A DNA stretch of 64,000 bases from Microbispora hainanensis (GTDB lineage Bacteria > Actinomycetota > Actinomycetes > Streptosporangiales > Streptosporangiaceae), in the NCBI RefSeq assembly GCF_036186745.1, contig NZ_CP108086.1, forward strand, positions 1,054,001-1,118,000. Reading direction: 5' to 3'. Below are positions 43,549-56,092 of this stretch, one piece after another. Made by a program: the position numbers and the translations under genes. The notes under the pieces were generated by a model that saw nothing but the letters and a program-made list of their open reading frames with translations, had not been told where the DNA came from and ran no database searches. The first letter of the stretch is position 1; each line of letters starts with the position of its first letter.

Positions 43549-44049
43549 TCAGTTGCCGATGTACGGCACGGCTTCGAGGATCTCGACGGTGTTCTGCCTG
43601 CCGTTGGGCAGCGTGTACGTCGCCTTTTCCCCGATCTTCTTGCCGTTGATCGCGGACCCGAGGGGAGAGTTCGGCGAGTAGACGTCGATGGGCGCGCCGC
43701 TCTCCTCGCGGGAGGCCAGCAGGAAGGTGACCTCCTCGTCGTCGCCGTCGAAGCGGACCGTCACGGTCATGCCGGGGCCGACCACGCCCTCGGCGCGGGG
43801 CGCCTCGCCGACCCTGGCGTTGTCCAGGATCTGCCGGAGGTGGAAGATGCGGGCCTCCATCTTGCCCTGCTCGTCCTTGGCGGCGTGGTAGCCACCGTTC
43901 TCCCTGAGGTCACCCTCTTCCCGGGCGGCTTCGATCTTCTTGGCGATGTCCGTGCGTCCCGGGCCCGAAAGGTACTCGTACTCCTCCTTGAGGCGGTCGT
44001 ACGCCTCTTGCGTCAGCCAGGTGACGTTGTCGTTCTGGGAGACGGCCAC
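43549..44049 (-). CDS. greA: Transcription elongation factor GreA
   Basis: 166 residues. It rescues backtracked RNA polymerase by stimulating transcript cleavage. The N-terminal coiled coil (about 10-85) carries the acidic tip REEGDLRENGGYHAAKDEQG. The C-terminal FKBP-like domain has VRFDGDDEEVTFLLA and SPLGSAINGKKIGE. ATG 44049 with AAGGAGAG upstream. The neighbours DUF4307 and mca are its usual companions in actinomycetes. A TTGACA on the minus strand about 40 bp upstream may belong to its promoter. Confidence 0.96.
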   Translation of the reverse strand: MAVSQNDNVTWLTQEAYDRLKEEYEYLSGPGRTDIAKKIEAAREEGDLRENGGYHAAKDEQGKMEARIFHLRQILDNARVGEAPRAEGVVGPGMTVTVRFDGDDEEVTFLLASREESGAPIDVYSPNSPLGSAINGKKIGEKATYTLPNGRQNTVEILEAVPYIGN

Positions 44050-44124
44050 GGGCTCTCCTTGTTTCCGTAAGTGACTCGAAAGGCTGTCAAGTTAACGCCT
44101 TCGAACGCTTCCCCAAAGATTCCA

Positions 44125-44550
44125 CTATACGAGATCGCAGTAGTCGACATGAACTGCTGTGGCCTGGGAACTCGTCCTCAGACGTTCGGTGAACTCGAGA
44201 TCCGACCGGCCCTTGGGAATGGTTATCTCACGGCTGCCGACCTCCAGGTGCTGGGTGTCGAGCGCCTGGATCCGGCACATCGCCGCCCGGTCCGCGGGCT
44301 TGTGCACGGTGAAGGTGATGGCGGCGGAGTCCGCGGCGCTCGCGTCGAAGGTGATGACGTCCGCACTCACCGAAGGGTTCCCGTTCGCGCGGAGCATCAC
44401 GTAGCCCCAGCCGCCCGCGAACACCGCCACGATCAACGCGATCACGACGTACGACACCAGCCTGGAGGGCCGCGCCGGGCGGGGCGCGAACTCGTCCGGC
44501 GTGCCGAGCACCGGGCGTGTCCCCTGGCCGCCGACCTCATCGGTGGGCAT
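44125..44550 (-). CDS. DUF4307 membrane-anchored protein
   Basis: 141 residues of the actinobacterial DUF4307 family; function unknown. Acidic/Pro-rich N-terminus, one membrane helix at about 33-53 (LVSYVVIALIVAVFAGGWGYV), then a beta-rich extracytoplasmic domain with ITFDASAADSAAITFTVHKP, two cysteines (CRIQALDT and DYCDLV) that could form a disulfide, and LEVGSREITIPKG. ATG 44550 with AGGGAGA upstream is preferred over 44601. Divergent from mca across about 150 bp. Confidence 0.85.
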   Translation of the reverse strand: MPTDEVGGQGTRPVLGTPDEFAPRPARPSRLVSYVVIALIVAVFAGGWGYVMLRANGNPSVSADVITFDASAADSAAITFTVHKPADRAAMCRIQALDTQHLEVGSREITIPKGRSDLEFTERLRTSSQATAVHVDYCDLV

Positions 44551-44700
44551 CGCGGAATCTCCCTGAGGATTGTCGGTGTTGTGCGAGACGATCGTCCGCA
44601 CAAGTCGACCGTGCCGGTGACGCCGGCCAGCCGGGTCCGAAACGCACGGTCTCTAAGAAGCTAACCTCTTTTCGTAGCCATAGAACACCTGAGGAGAGAC

Positions 44701-45582
44701 GTGAGTGCACCGTTGAGGCTGATGGCCGTGCACGCGCACCCGGACGACGAGTCGAGCAAGGGCGCCGCCACGATGGCCCGCTACGTCGCGGAGGGCGCGG
44801 AGGTGCTCGTCGTCACGTGTACGGGTGGTGAACGCGGCTCGATCCTCAACCCCAAGATGGACCGGCCGGACATCCTGGAGAACATCGGCGAGGTCCGCCG
44901 CCAGGAGATGGAGAAGGCGCGCGAGATCCTCGGCGTCCAGCAGCGGTTCCTCGGCTTCGTCGACTCGGGGCTGCCCGAGGACGAGAACGAGCCGCTGCCC
45001 GAGGGGTGCTTCGCCCTGCAGCCGCTCGACGTGGCGTCGGCGCCGCTCGTCGCCGCCGTCCGGGAGTTCCGGCCGCACGTGATCCTCACGTACGACGACA
45101 ACGGCGGCTACCCCCACCCGGACCACATCATGACCAACCGGGTGTCCGTGGAGGCGTTCGAGGCGGCGGGCGACCCCGACCGCTACCCCGGCACTGGCGA
45201 GCCGTGGCAGCCGCTGAAGCTCTACTACCACATGGGCTTCACGCGGGAGCGGTTCGAGGCGCTGCACAACGCCATGACCGAGCGCGGCATGGGCTCGCCG
45301 TACGCCGACTGGATCTCGCGGTGGGAGGACCGCCCGCAGAAGTGGGAGGTCACCACCAGGGTCCCGTGCGCGGACTATTTCGAGGTCCGCGATCTCGCCC
45401 TGCTCGCGCACGCCACCCAGGTCGACCCCGACGGGTTCTGGTTCGTCTGCCCGCGTGAGCTGCAGGAGGAGATCTGGCCGACCGAGGACTACCACCTCGC
45501 GCGGTCGCTCGTGGACACCACGCTGCCGGAGGACGACCTGTTCGCGGGGATCGCCGCGGGGGTCACCCCTGCCTGCTCGTAA
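44701..45582 (+). CDS. mca: Mycothiol S-conjugate amidase
   Basis: 293 residues, LmbE/PIG-L deacetylase fold. Zinc-binding AHPDDE (His and Asp-Asp, about 11-16) and HPDHIM (about 140) define the active site. NPKMDRPDI and DDNGGYPHPDH are typical of Mca/MshB. It cleaves mycothiol-bound electrophiles to release mercapturic acids, detoxifying the cell. It is more Mca- than MshB-like in its C-terminal FFV..PRELQEEIWPTEDY-type region. GTG 44701 with GAGGAGA upstream. It heads a cluster with a small membrane protein and an acetyltransferase. Confidence 0.95.
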   Translation: MSAPLRLMAVHAHPDDESSKGAATMARYVAEGAEVLVVTCTGGERGSILNPKMDRPDILENIGEVRRQEMEKAREILGVQQRFLGFVDSGLPEDENEPLPEGCFALQPLDVASAPLVAAVREFRPHVILTYDDNGGYPHPDHIMTNRVSVEAFEAAGDPDRYPGTGEPWQPLKLYYHMGFTRERFEALHNAMTERGMGSPYADWISRWEDRPQKWEVTTRVPCADYFEVRDLALLAHATQVDPDGFWFVCPRELQEEIWPTEDYHLARSLVDTTLPEDDLFAGIAAGVTPACS

Positions 45583-45591
45583 GCTGAAGGC

Positions 45592-45759
45592 GTGGATGCA
45601 ACCAGCTACGGGCCGGGTCTTCTCGGCTTCGTCGTCGTCGCCGCGATCGGCCTGGCCCTGTTCTTCCTGCTGAAGAACATGAACAAGCAGATGCGCAAGA
45701 TCCAGGTGCCGCACGACCAGCATGAGGACGAGCGGCGCGAAAACGGGCCCAAGGCGTGA
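45592..45759 (+). CDS. 55-residue membrane protein downstream of mca
   Basis: GTG 45592 encodes VDATSYGPGLLGFVVVAA, continuing as one membrane helix (about 9-25) to LKNMNKQMRKIQ and a charged tail ending ENGPKA. It starts 9 bp after the mca stop and its stop overlaps the acetyltransferase GTG by 4 bp (GTGA). It is therefore a translated member of the operon. Small single-helix proteins often follow mca in actinomycetes; no function is known. Confidence 0.75.
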   Translation: MDATSYGPGLLGFVVVAAIGLALFFLLKNMNKQMRKIQVPHDQHEDERRENGPKA

Positions 45760-46073
45760 GCACGGACGTCAGGGTCGTCGACAACCCCGCCGCGTCGCGC
45801 TACGAGATCATCGTGGACGGCGTGGTCGCCGGGTTCGCCCAATACCGGCTGCGCGACGGCGCGATGGTCCTGCCGCACACCGAGGTGCGCGGCGAGTTCG
45901 AGGGCCGCGGGCTGGGCGGCGCGCTGGTCGGCGGAGCCCTCGACGCGGCCCGGGCGGCCGGCCTGCGTGTCGTGCCGCTCTGCTCGTTCGTGGCCTGGTA
46001 CATCCAGCGGCATCCGGAATACCGCGATCTCGTGGACGACGACTACCGCGACCTGGTCGACACACCCGGCTGA
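45756..46073 (+). CDS. Small GNAT-type N-acetyltransferase (YjdJ-like)
   Basis: 105 residues, a minimal acetyltransferase fold. VRVVDNPAASRYEIIVDGVV, VLPHTEVRGEFEGRGLGGALV (acetyl-CoA loop) and VPLCSFVAWYIQRHPEY are typical of the short YjdJ/COG2388 proteins, whose substrates are unknown. GTG 45756 overlaps the preceding small gene by 4 bp. An 18-bp unit spanning the 3' end and stop codon is repeated immediately downstream, in frame. Confidence 0.88.
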   Translation: MSTDVRVVDNPAASRYEIIVDGVVAGFAQYRLRDGAMVLPHTEVRGEFEGRGLGGALVGGALDAARAAGLRVVPLCSFVAWYIQRHPEYRDLVDDDYRDLVDTPG

Positions 46074-46091
46074 GCCGACACACCCGGCTGA
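46058..46091. repeat. 18-bp tandem duplication across the acetyltransferase stop codon
   Basis: CGACACACCCGGCTGA occurs at 46058-46073 and again at 46076-46091. The first copy ends with the true stop TGA. The offset is 18 bp, so the second TGA is an in-frame backup stop. Confidence 0.75.
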
Positions 46092-46101
46092 ACCGGGCGG
46101 A

Positions 46102-47265
46102 TCATTCGGGTAGCGCGGGGCCCGAAGACCAGGCACGCTCCAGCGCCTTCGGCAGGCCCCACCAGCCCAGCGGGGTGAGCACCTCGGCCCGGTCCACGAT
46201 GCCGAGGTGCGCCCACAGCGGCGTCACCGCCGTGAACAGCATCTCCGTCGCCTCCAGGTCCTCCGGCTCGTCCGGGTCGATGTCGACGTCCTCGGAGTCG
46301 GCGATGAACCGGGCGATCCGCTCGGGCGAGGCGAGCACGCCCGGGCCGTACCGGACCAGGGCGATCACCGACGCGAGCCAGTCGGCGTGGTGGATGGCGC
46401 ACAGCGACGCCAGTATCGAGTCCTCGTGGCTGAGCTCGCCCTCCATGTCGAAGAACCGGGCGGCGTCCTCCTCGTCCGGAAGGTCGGAGATCGGCGCGGC
46501 GATCCCGGCGGCGACCGTGAGCCACAGGTCCTCGTCGCGTTCGGGCAGATCGCCGTCCTCCAGCCCGGCGCAGGCGCGCAGCACGTTGCCCGGATAACCG
46601 GGGCGGGTCAGCGTCACCCGCAGCCGCCGGGCGGCCGAGCGGAGATCGGCCTCGGGGAAGGGCGGCTCCGGCAGGTCGTCGAGCACCCGCCGCAGCTCGC
46701 CGAGCGCGAACGCCTCCTCCTCGTCCCAGGCGGCGTACAGCTCCTGGTCCTGCTCGTCGTTGACCACGACGTTGGGCACCCGGCCGTCCGGCAGCGGGGT
46801 GCCGAGCCAGCGCTCCTGGAGCTCCTCGTAGGCGTGCCGGGCGCCGGGGTCCCCGGCGGCGAGCGCGTCCGGGTCGATCTCCCCGGCCGCCAGCCGCTCC
46901 TCCAGGAACTCGACCAGCCGCTCGTACATCTCGGTCGCGACCGGGCCGCGCTCGCTCTCCTCCGGCCACAGGAAATAGCTGCGGGTGAGCATGATCGGCT
47001 CGGTGCCGCTCGACTCCAGCCAGCGCTGCACGTCCCCGACCGTCGCCACGCCGGACTCGATGCTCATCAGCACGGCTTTGGCCGACTCCCAGAACCTGAC
47101 CGACAGCGGGTTGCCCGCCGCGAGAAGCTGCCGCCTCAGGTCGGGCAGGGCGACCAGGGCGTGTCCGGACGGCACGGCCAGCAACACCCGTGCGACGTCG
47201 CGCCGCGTCATGGCGGCCGCCGGGCGTCCCGAGTGCCTGATAGCGAAGTCCAGATCCAAGCCCAC
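46102..47265 (-). CDS. Unknown acidic protein
   Basis: 387 residues, soluble, strongly acidic (ESERGPVATEMYERLVEFLEE, DPDEPEDLEATEMLFTAV in pieces). No signal peptide, membrane helix or motif I recognise. Helical N-terminal part (LDFAIRHSGRPAAAMTRRDV), Trp-rich middle (AYEELQERWLGTPLP), and an aromatic C-terminus (AEVLTPLGWWGLPKALERAW). The uniform composition and downstream spacing suggest a real gene. GTG 47265 is the best start. Same strand as the GlxA-type regulator, 11 bp apart. Confidence 0.7.
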   Translation of the reverse strand: MGLDLDFAIRHSGRPAAAMTRRDVARVLLAVPSGHALVALPDLRRQLLAAGNPLSVRFWESAKAVLMSIESGVATVGDVQRWLESSGTEPIMLTRSYFLWPEESERGPVATEMYERLVEFLEERLAAGEIDPDALAAGDPGARHAYEELQERWLGTPLPDGRVPNVVVNDEQDQELYAAWDEEEAFALGELRRVLDDLPEPPFPEADLRSAARRLRVTLTRPGYPGNVLRACAGLEDGDLPERDEDLWLTVAAGIAAPISDLPDEEDAARFFDMEGELSHEDSILASLCAIHHADWLASVIALVRYGPGVLASPERIARFIADSEDVDIDPDEPEDLEATEMLFTAVTPLWAHLGIVDRAEVLTPLGWWGLPKALERAWSSGPALPE

Positions 47266-47276
47266 GTCCTGTGAGC

Positions 47277-48296
47277 CTACGCCGGGACGGGCCGGAACAC
47301 ATCCCCACGGTCCCCCACGAGTTCCCCCGGACGTGGCGGCCCGCCCAGGCCGGGGCGCGTACGGGCCCGGAAGGTGCGGCGGTAGGTGTCCGGAGGCACG
47401 CCGACAGTGCGGTTGAAGTGCCGGCGCAGCGTCGTGGCGGTGCCCATTCCGGTGGCCGCCGCGATGACGTCGATGCCGTCGTCGGTGGTCTCCAGCAGCT
47501 CCTGGGCGCGGCGGATGCGCTGCACCAGCAGCCACTGCAGCGGGGTGGTGCCGGTGACCGACCTGAAGTGGCGGCTCAGGTTGCGCGAGCTCATCCGCGC
47601 CCGGCGGGCCAGGTCGTCCACGGTCAGCGGATGGTCAAGACGTTCCATGACCCAGGGGAACAGTTCGGCGAGCGGGTGGTTGCCGGGGGCGGGCACCGGG
47701 GTGGTGACGAACTGGGCCTGGCCGCCGTCCCGGTGCGGCGGCACGACCAGGCGGCGGGCGACCGTGTTGGCGACCGAGGAGCCGTGGTCGAGGCGCACGA
47801 GGTGAAGGCACAGGTCCATGGCCGCGGCCTTGCCCGCGGAGGTGAGCACGCTGCCGTTGTCCACGTACAGGACGTCCGGGTCCACCTCCACCCGCGGATA
47901 GCGGGCGGCCAGCTCCTCGGTGTGCGCCCAGTGCGTGGTCGCGCGCCTGCCGTCCAGCAGGCCGGCGGCCGCCAGGACGAACGCGCCCGTGCAGAGGGAG
48001 GCCACCCGCGCGCCCGCCTCGTGGGCCGCGCGCACCGCGTCGACCAGCTCGGCGGGTGGATCGACCTCGGCGTCGGCCCAGCCCGGGACGATCACGGTGT
48101 CGGCGTGCGAGAGCCGGTCGAGCCCGTGGTCGGGCTCCAGCCGGAACCGCCCGGCCCGCACCGCGCCGGGACCGCAGACGACGAGGCTGTACCAGGGGTC
48201 GGCCACGTGGCTCAGGTCGGCCCCGAAGACCTCGTAGGCCAGCGCCAGCTCGAAGTGCAGCATCCCGTCGGTGACGGCCAGCGCGACAGTGCTCAT
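47277..48296 (-). CDS. GlxA-family transcriptional regulator (DJ-1/PfpI + AraC helix-turn-helix)
   Basis: 339 residues. The N-terminal DJ-1/PfpI-like domain (about 1-170) has the nucleophile-elbow-like CTGAFVLAAAGLLDG. The C-terminal AraC helix-turn-helix (about 225-320) has TVDDLARRARMSSRNLSRHF and a second VIAAATGMGTATTLRRHF motif. These regulators usually control catabolism of nitrogen or amino-acid compounds. Divergent from the saccharopine-dehydrogenase-like gene. TGTCCGGAA / TTCCGGACA arms (48296-48330) and ATCATTCG repeats (48372-48391) lie in the gap. Confidence 0.92.
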   Translation of the reverse strand: MSTVALAVTDGMLHFELALAYEVFGADLSHVADPWYSLVVCGPGAVRAGRFRLEPDHGLDRLSHADTVIVPGWADAEVDPPAELVDAVRAAHEAGARVASLCTGAFVLAAAGLLDGRRATTHWAHTEELAARYPRVEVDPDVLYVDNGSVLTSAGKAAAMDLCLHLVRLDHGSSVANTVARRLVVPPHRDGGQAQFVTTPVPAPGNHPLAELFPWVMERLDHPLTVDDLARRARMSSRNLSRHFRSVTGTTPLQWLLVQRIRRAQELLETTDDGIDVIAAATGMGTATTLRRHFNRTVGVPPDTYRRTFRARTRPGLGGPPRPGELVGDRGDVFRPVPA

Positions 48297-48330
48297 GTCC
48301 GGAATTGTACGGGTGATGGCGTTCCGGACA
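48296..48330. promoter_or_regulatory. Long inverted repeat between the GlxA-type regulator and the dehydrogenase gene
   Basis: TGTCCGGAA (48296-48304) and TTCCGGACA (48322-48330) are perfect 9-bp arms separated by 17 bp. One arm touches the regulator start codon. Candidate autoregulatory operator. Confidence 0.45.
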
Positions 48331-48371
48331 CTCGTGCCGGACGCCCGTCCTCGTCAGGATGTCCGCGACGG

Positions 48372-48391
48372 ATCATTCGACGAATCATTCG
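48372..48391 (+). promoter_or_regulatory. Direct repeat upstream of the saccharopine-dehydrogenase-like gene
   Basis: ATCATTCG occurs at 48372-48379 and 48384-48391. Direct repeats with 12-bp spacing are the usual form of AraC-type half-sites, so the divergent GlxA-type regulator may activate from here, 18 bp before the GTG. Confidence 0.35.
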
Positions 48392-48408
48392 GGCGAGGAG
48401 GAGAACCG

Positions 48409-49437
48409 GTGGAATCGGGTCTCACGGTGGCGGTTTACGGCGCGTACGGGCATACCGGGCGATTCTTGGTGGCACGGCTGCGGGAGCGCGGGTTCGTGCC
48501 CGTGCTGTCCGGACGGGACGCCGCCAAGCTGGAGAAGGCGGCGTCGGAGACCGGGCTGGAGGCCCGCCCGGCCCCGGTCGGCGACCCGGCCTCGCTCGAC
48601 CGCGCCCTGGCCGGCGCGGCGGCCGTGATCAACTGTGCCGGGCCCTTCGCCGCGACGGCCGCGCCCGTGATCGAGGCGGCGCTGCGCGCCCGGATCCCCT
48701 ACGTGGACGTGGCGGCGGAGATCGAGGCCAACGTCGACACGTTCGCGAACTTCGCGGACCGCGCCCGCGCCGCCGGAGCCGTGATCGTCCCCGCGATGGC
48801 CTTCTACGGCGGTTTCGGCGACCTGCTGGCCACCGCCGCGATGGGCGACTGGACGGCCGCAGACGAGGCGCACGTCGCGTACGGGCTGAGCGGCTGGCAC
48901 CCGACCGCCGGGACCCGCGCCTCGGGCGTGGTCTCCGGGCAGCGGCGGGGCGGCCGGCGCGTCCGTTATGCGAACGGCCGGCTGGAGTATCGCGACGACA
49001 AGCAGCCGACCCTGGAGTGGCCCTTCCCCGCCCCGATGGGACCGCGGGCCGTCATCGGAGAGTTCACGATGGCCGACGTCGTCACCATTCCCAGCCATTT
49101 GTCCATCCCCGACGTGCGGACGTACATGACGGTCGAGGCCGCCAGGGACCTGTCGGATCCGGGCACCCCGGCCCCGGCCCCGGTCGACGAGCACGGGCGG
49201 TCCGCGCAGACCTTCCTCGTCGACGTCGTCGTGCGCTCCGGCGGCAGCGAACGGCGGGCCGTGGCACGTGGCCAGGACATCTACGCCGTCACCGCGCCGC
49301 TCGTGGTGGAGGCGGTCGAGCGCATCCTCACCGGACGGACCAGGACCGCCGGCGTCGCCTCCGCCGGTGAGATCTTCGACGCCCTCGGCTTCCTCCACGC
49401 CCTGGCCCCGCACGTCTCCTTCGAACTGCGCCGATAA
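48409..49437 (+). CDS. Saccharopine-dehydrogenase-like NAD(P)-binding oxidoreductase
   Basis: 342 residues. The N-terminal Rossmann fold has VAVYGAYGHTGRFLVARL, VLSGRDAAKLEKAA and VINCAGPFAATAAPVI, the saccharopine dehydrogenase-like NADP-binding domain. YVDVAAEIEAN and MAFYGGFGDLLA follow. No catalytic assignment is possible; family members include enoyl reductases and unknown dehydrogenases. GTG 48409 with GAGGAGG upstream. It is the presumptive target of the divergent GlxA-type regulator. Confidence 0.88.
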   Translation: MESGLTVAVYGAYGHTGRFLVARLRERGFVPVLSGRDAAKLEKAASETGLEARPAPVGDPASLDRALAGAAAVINCAGPFAATAAPVIEAALRARIPYVDVAAEIEANVDTFANFADRARAAGAVIVPAMAFYGGFGDLLATAAMGDWTAADEAHVAYGLSGWHPTAGTRASGVVSGQRRGGRRVRYANGRLEYRDDKQPTLEWPFPAPMGPRAVIGEFTMADVVTIPSHLSIPDVRTYMTVEAARDLSDPGTPAPAPVDEHGRSAQTFLVDVVVRSGGSERRAVARGQDIYAVTAPLVVEAVERILTGRTRTAGVASAGEIFDALGFLHALAPHVSFELRR

Positions 49438-49573
49438 CGCGGATCACCCGCGTCCTGCTCCGCGTGGCAGTCCGGCGCGCCACCGGCGCGGACGGATCCC
49501 GCGCGCGCCCCCGAAGCCCGTCCGCCGCGCCGTACCCTGATCGTCCTTTTCCGGCGTGTGAGAGGCTGGCCTT

Positions 49574-51544
<1,971 letters not shown>

Positions 51545-51559
<15 letters not shown>

Positions 51560-51576
51560 AGAACTGGCCCGATAGA
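51545..51576. repeat. 16-bp tandem duplication across the YyaL-family stop codon
   Basis: GAACTGGCCCGATAGA occurs at 51545-51560 and 51561-51576, perfectly. The first copy contains the true stop TAG (51557-51559). The offset of 16 puts the copy out of frame. Confidence 0.8.
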
Positions 51577-51668
51577 AGGGCACAGGAGAAGCGGCACAAG
51601 CGGCACGGCGGCCTCTCCCGGCCCGGCCGCTCCTCAGGCCGCGCCGCTCTCAGGCGTGCTCCCGGCCG

Positions 51669-54089
51669 TCAGCGGCCGGGAAGCTGCCCGACCGGGAGCT
51701 CCGGCCCGGGGAGCTGCCCGATCGGGCCGCTCTGATCACCTTGATCGTTCTGGCCGGTGCGCCGGGTGCCCGGGTCGGTCTGGCCGGGCCGCCTGGCGCC
51801 CGTGCCGGTGGCGCCGGGGTCGGATCTGGTGGTCCCTCTGGTGGTCCCGGCCTCGGGGCCGGCGCGGGTGGCGGGGTCGGCGGCGTCCAGGTCGCGGGTG
51901 CCTGCCGGGCCTGCCGGACCGCCGATGCCGTTCGCGCCGCCTCTTGGTGGGGCCTCGCCGTCCTGGCCGGTCGCGCCCTCCTCGTCGCCCCCTGCGGGCG
52001 GACCGGGCATGCCGGGCCCGTCGGGGCCGGGCATCGTCACCCCGTCCGGCACGGGCGGCCCGGAGGGTCCCGACGGATAGGCCGTGGGAGACCCGCTCTG
52101 CTGCGGCAGCGCCATGCCGTAGGCGTCCCAGTAGTAGGGGTTCCAGGTGACCGGGTCGGGGAACTCCCGGACCGGCTTGCCCTCCATGGCGGTGCTCATG
52201 AAGGTCTTCCAGATCTCGGCGGGCAGCGTGCCGCCGTACAGCTCGCCGTAGCCGGGGATGGTCACCGGCTTGTTGTCGTCGCGGAACATGTCGACCGCGA
52301 CGGCGAGCTGCGGGACGTAGCCGGAGAACCACACGGCCGCCGACTCGTCGGTGGTGCCGGTCTTGCCCGCGACCGGGCGGTCCCACAGCCGCGCGGCCGT
52401 GCCGGTGCCGCCGCGCACCACCTGCTCCAGCGCGTACGTCGTGTCGGCGGCGGTGTTCTCGCTGAAGGCCCGGACGCCGGGCGGGGCGAACTTCCGGGTG
52501 AGCCCGGTGGAGTCGGTGACCGCCCGGATCACGTGCGGCTCGTGGTGAATGCCTCCGGCGGCGAAGGTGGCGAACCCGGCGGCCTGCTGCACGGCGCTCA
52601 CCGACGCCACCCCGAGGGGCAGCGTGGCGGCGCCCTGGTGCGGGGCGAGCTGCGCCGCGGGGATGCCGGCGGCCTTGGCCGCGGCGACGACCTTGTCGAG
52701 GCCGATGCGCTGCCCGAGGTCGACGAAGGCGGTGTTGACCGAGAACTGCGTCGCCTGGAGCAGCGGAATCGCCGGTCCGTACGACTTGCCGCCGGAGTTG
52801 GGGATGTCGGCGGAGCCGATGCGGATGGGGGAGTTGCCGTAGACCAGCGTGTCGAGCCCGTATCCGGCTTCGAGCGCGGCGGCCAGCGTGTAGGGCTTGA
52901 AGGTCGAGCCTGCCTGCACCTTGGCGGAGAAGGCGTTGTCGTACTGGTTGGTCTCGTAACGACCGCCGTAGAAGGCGACGACCTCGCCGGTCGCGGGATC
53001 GACGGCCGCCAGGCCGGTGCGGACCTTCTTGGGGGTGTCGGCCGGCAGGACCGACTTGACCGCGTGCTGGGCCTGCGCCATGAGCTTCTTGTCGAACGTC
53101 GTGGTGACCTTCAGGCCGCCGTGGTTGATGTCCTCGTCGGTGAAGCCGAGCCGGTTCAGCTCCGCGCGCACCTGCGCCAGCATGTAGCCGTTCTGGCCGC
53201 CGAGGGACAACGGCGCCCGCTGCTTGGCGAGGGTGGGGAACACCTGGGCACGGGCCTCTGCGCGGCTGATCGCGCCGATCTCGCGCATGCCCTGGATCAC
53301 CGACGTCCATCTGGCCTTCACCGCGTCGAGCGCGGCCCCGGTCGGGTTGGCGAACCGGGTCGGCTGCTGGATCACGGCGGCGAGGTAGGCGCCCTCGGCC
53401 GCCGTCAGGTTCTGCACGTCCTTGTCGAAGTAGGCCCGCGCGGCGGCCTGGATGCCGTAGGCCCCACGGCCGAAGTAGATGGTGTTGAGGTAGCGCTCCA
53501 GCACCCAGTCTTTCGGCTTGGAACGATCCACCTTCAGCGCGATCATGATCTCCTTGAGCTTGCGCCCGATGGAGCGTTCCTGACCGAGGCCGCTGTAGTA
53601 GTTGCGCACCATCTGCTGCGTGATCGTCGAGCCGCCCTGGAGCTGACGGCCGGTGATCGTGGACCACACGGCGCGGGCCGTACCTGACAGCGAGACGCCC
53701 TGGTCCTGGTAGAACGTCCGGTTCTCCGCCGCGATGACCGCGCTTCTGACGACCTGGGGGACCTGCGAGAGCGGCACGGTCTTGCGGTTGACGCCCTCGT
53801 TGGCGAGGACCGTCTTGCCGTCCCGGTAGTAGATGACCGAGCCCTGGGCCGTCGCCAGCTCCTGCGTGCTGTCCGGGATGGGGGTCAGCGCCCACACCAC
53901 GGCGAGGAACACGGCGAGCCCGACGATCGCGGTGGCCAGGCTCAGGAGGAAGACGCGCAGCAGCCGTCTTCGCCGGCGAGGCTTCGGCGCGCCGCCGTCC
54001 CCGCCGCCTCCTCCCCCGTTCGGGCCGTCGAGCGACGCCCGCGGTTCCGCGGCGCCCTCCCCGATCGGGCCCTCTTCGGCGCTGTCCAC
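51669..54089 (-). CDS. Class A penicillin-binding protein (glycosyltransferase 51 + transpeptidase)
   Basis: 806 residues. A Gly/Arg-rich cytoplasmic tail precedes one membrane helix (about 44-68). The GT51 domain has VRSAVIAAENRTFYQDQG (catalytic Glu) and GGSTITQQMVRNYY. The transpeptidase has STFK (active-site Ser in AGSTFKPYTLA), SVN in FSVNTAFVD and KTGTTDESAAVWF. It polymerises and cross-links peptidoglycan outside the membrane. The last ~120 residues form a Gly/Pro/Thr/Asp-rich low-complexity tail (TGTGARRPGQTDPGTRRTGQ-like) of unknown role. ATG 54089. Confidence 0.96.
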   Translation of the reverse strand: MDSAEEGPIGEGAAEPRASLDGPNGGGGGGDGGAPKPRRRRRLLRVFLLSLATAIVGLAVFLAVVWALTPIPDSTQELATAQGSVIYYRDGKTVLANEGVNRKTVPLSQVPQVVRSAVIAAENRTFYQDQGVSLSGTARAVWSTITGRQLQGGSTITQQMVRNYYSGLGQERSIGRKLKEIMIALKVDRSKPKDWVLERYLNTIYFGRGAYGIQAAARAYFDKDVQNLTAAEGAYLAAVIQQPTRFANPTGAALDAVKARWTSVIQGMREIGAISRAEARAQVFPTLAKQRAPLSLGGQNGYMLAQVRAELNRLGFTDEDINHGGLKVTTTFDKKLMAQAQHAVKSVLPADTPKKVRTGLAAVDPATGEVVAFYGGRYETNQYDNAFSAKVQAGSTFKPYTLAAALEAGYGLDTLVYGNSPIRIGSADIPNSGGKSYGPAIPLLQATQFSVNTAFVDLGQRIGLDKVVAAAKAAGIPAAQLAPHQGAATLPLGVASVSAVQQAAGFATFAAGGIHHEPHVIRAVTDSTGLTRKFAPPGVRAFSENTAADTTYALEQVVRGGTGTAARLWDRPVAGKTGTTDESAAVWFSGYVPQLAVAVDMFRDDNKPVTIPGYGELYGGTLPAEIWKTFMSTAMEGKPVREFPDPVTWNPYYWDAYGMALPQQSGSPTAYPSGPSGPPVPDGVTMPGPDGPGMPGPPAGGDEEGATGQDGEAPPRGGANGIGGPAGPAGTRDLDAADPATRAGPEAGTTRGTTRSDPGATGTGARRPGQTDPGTRRTGQNDQGDQSGPIGQLPGPELPVGQLPGR

Positions 54090-54167
54090 GCTGTGACCCC
54101 CGATAAGTCCGATACCCCCGCTACGCCCTTTTGTGCCCGCTGAGCTGGGCGGATGGAACCACGGTAA

Positions 54168-56040
<1,873 letters not shown>

Positions 56041-56092
56041 CCTTTGCGCGTGCCCGGCTTTGCCCGAAGGGCGGCAGGGTGACCATTCAGCC

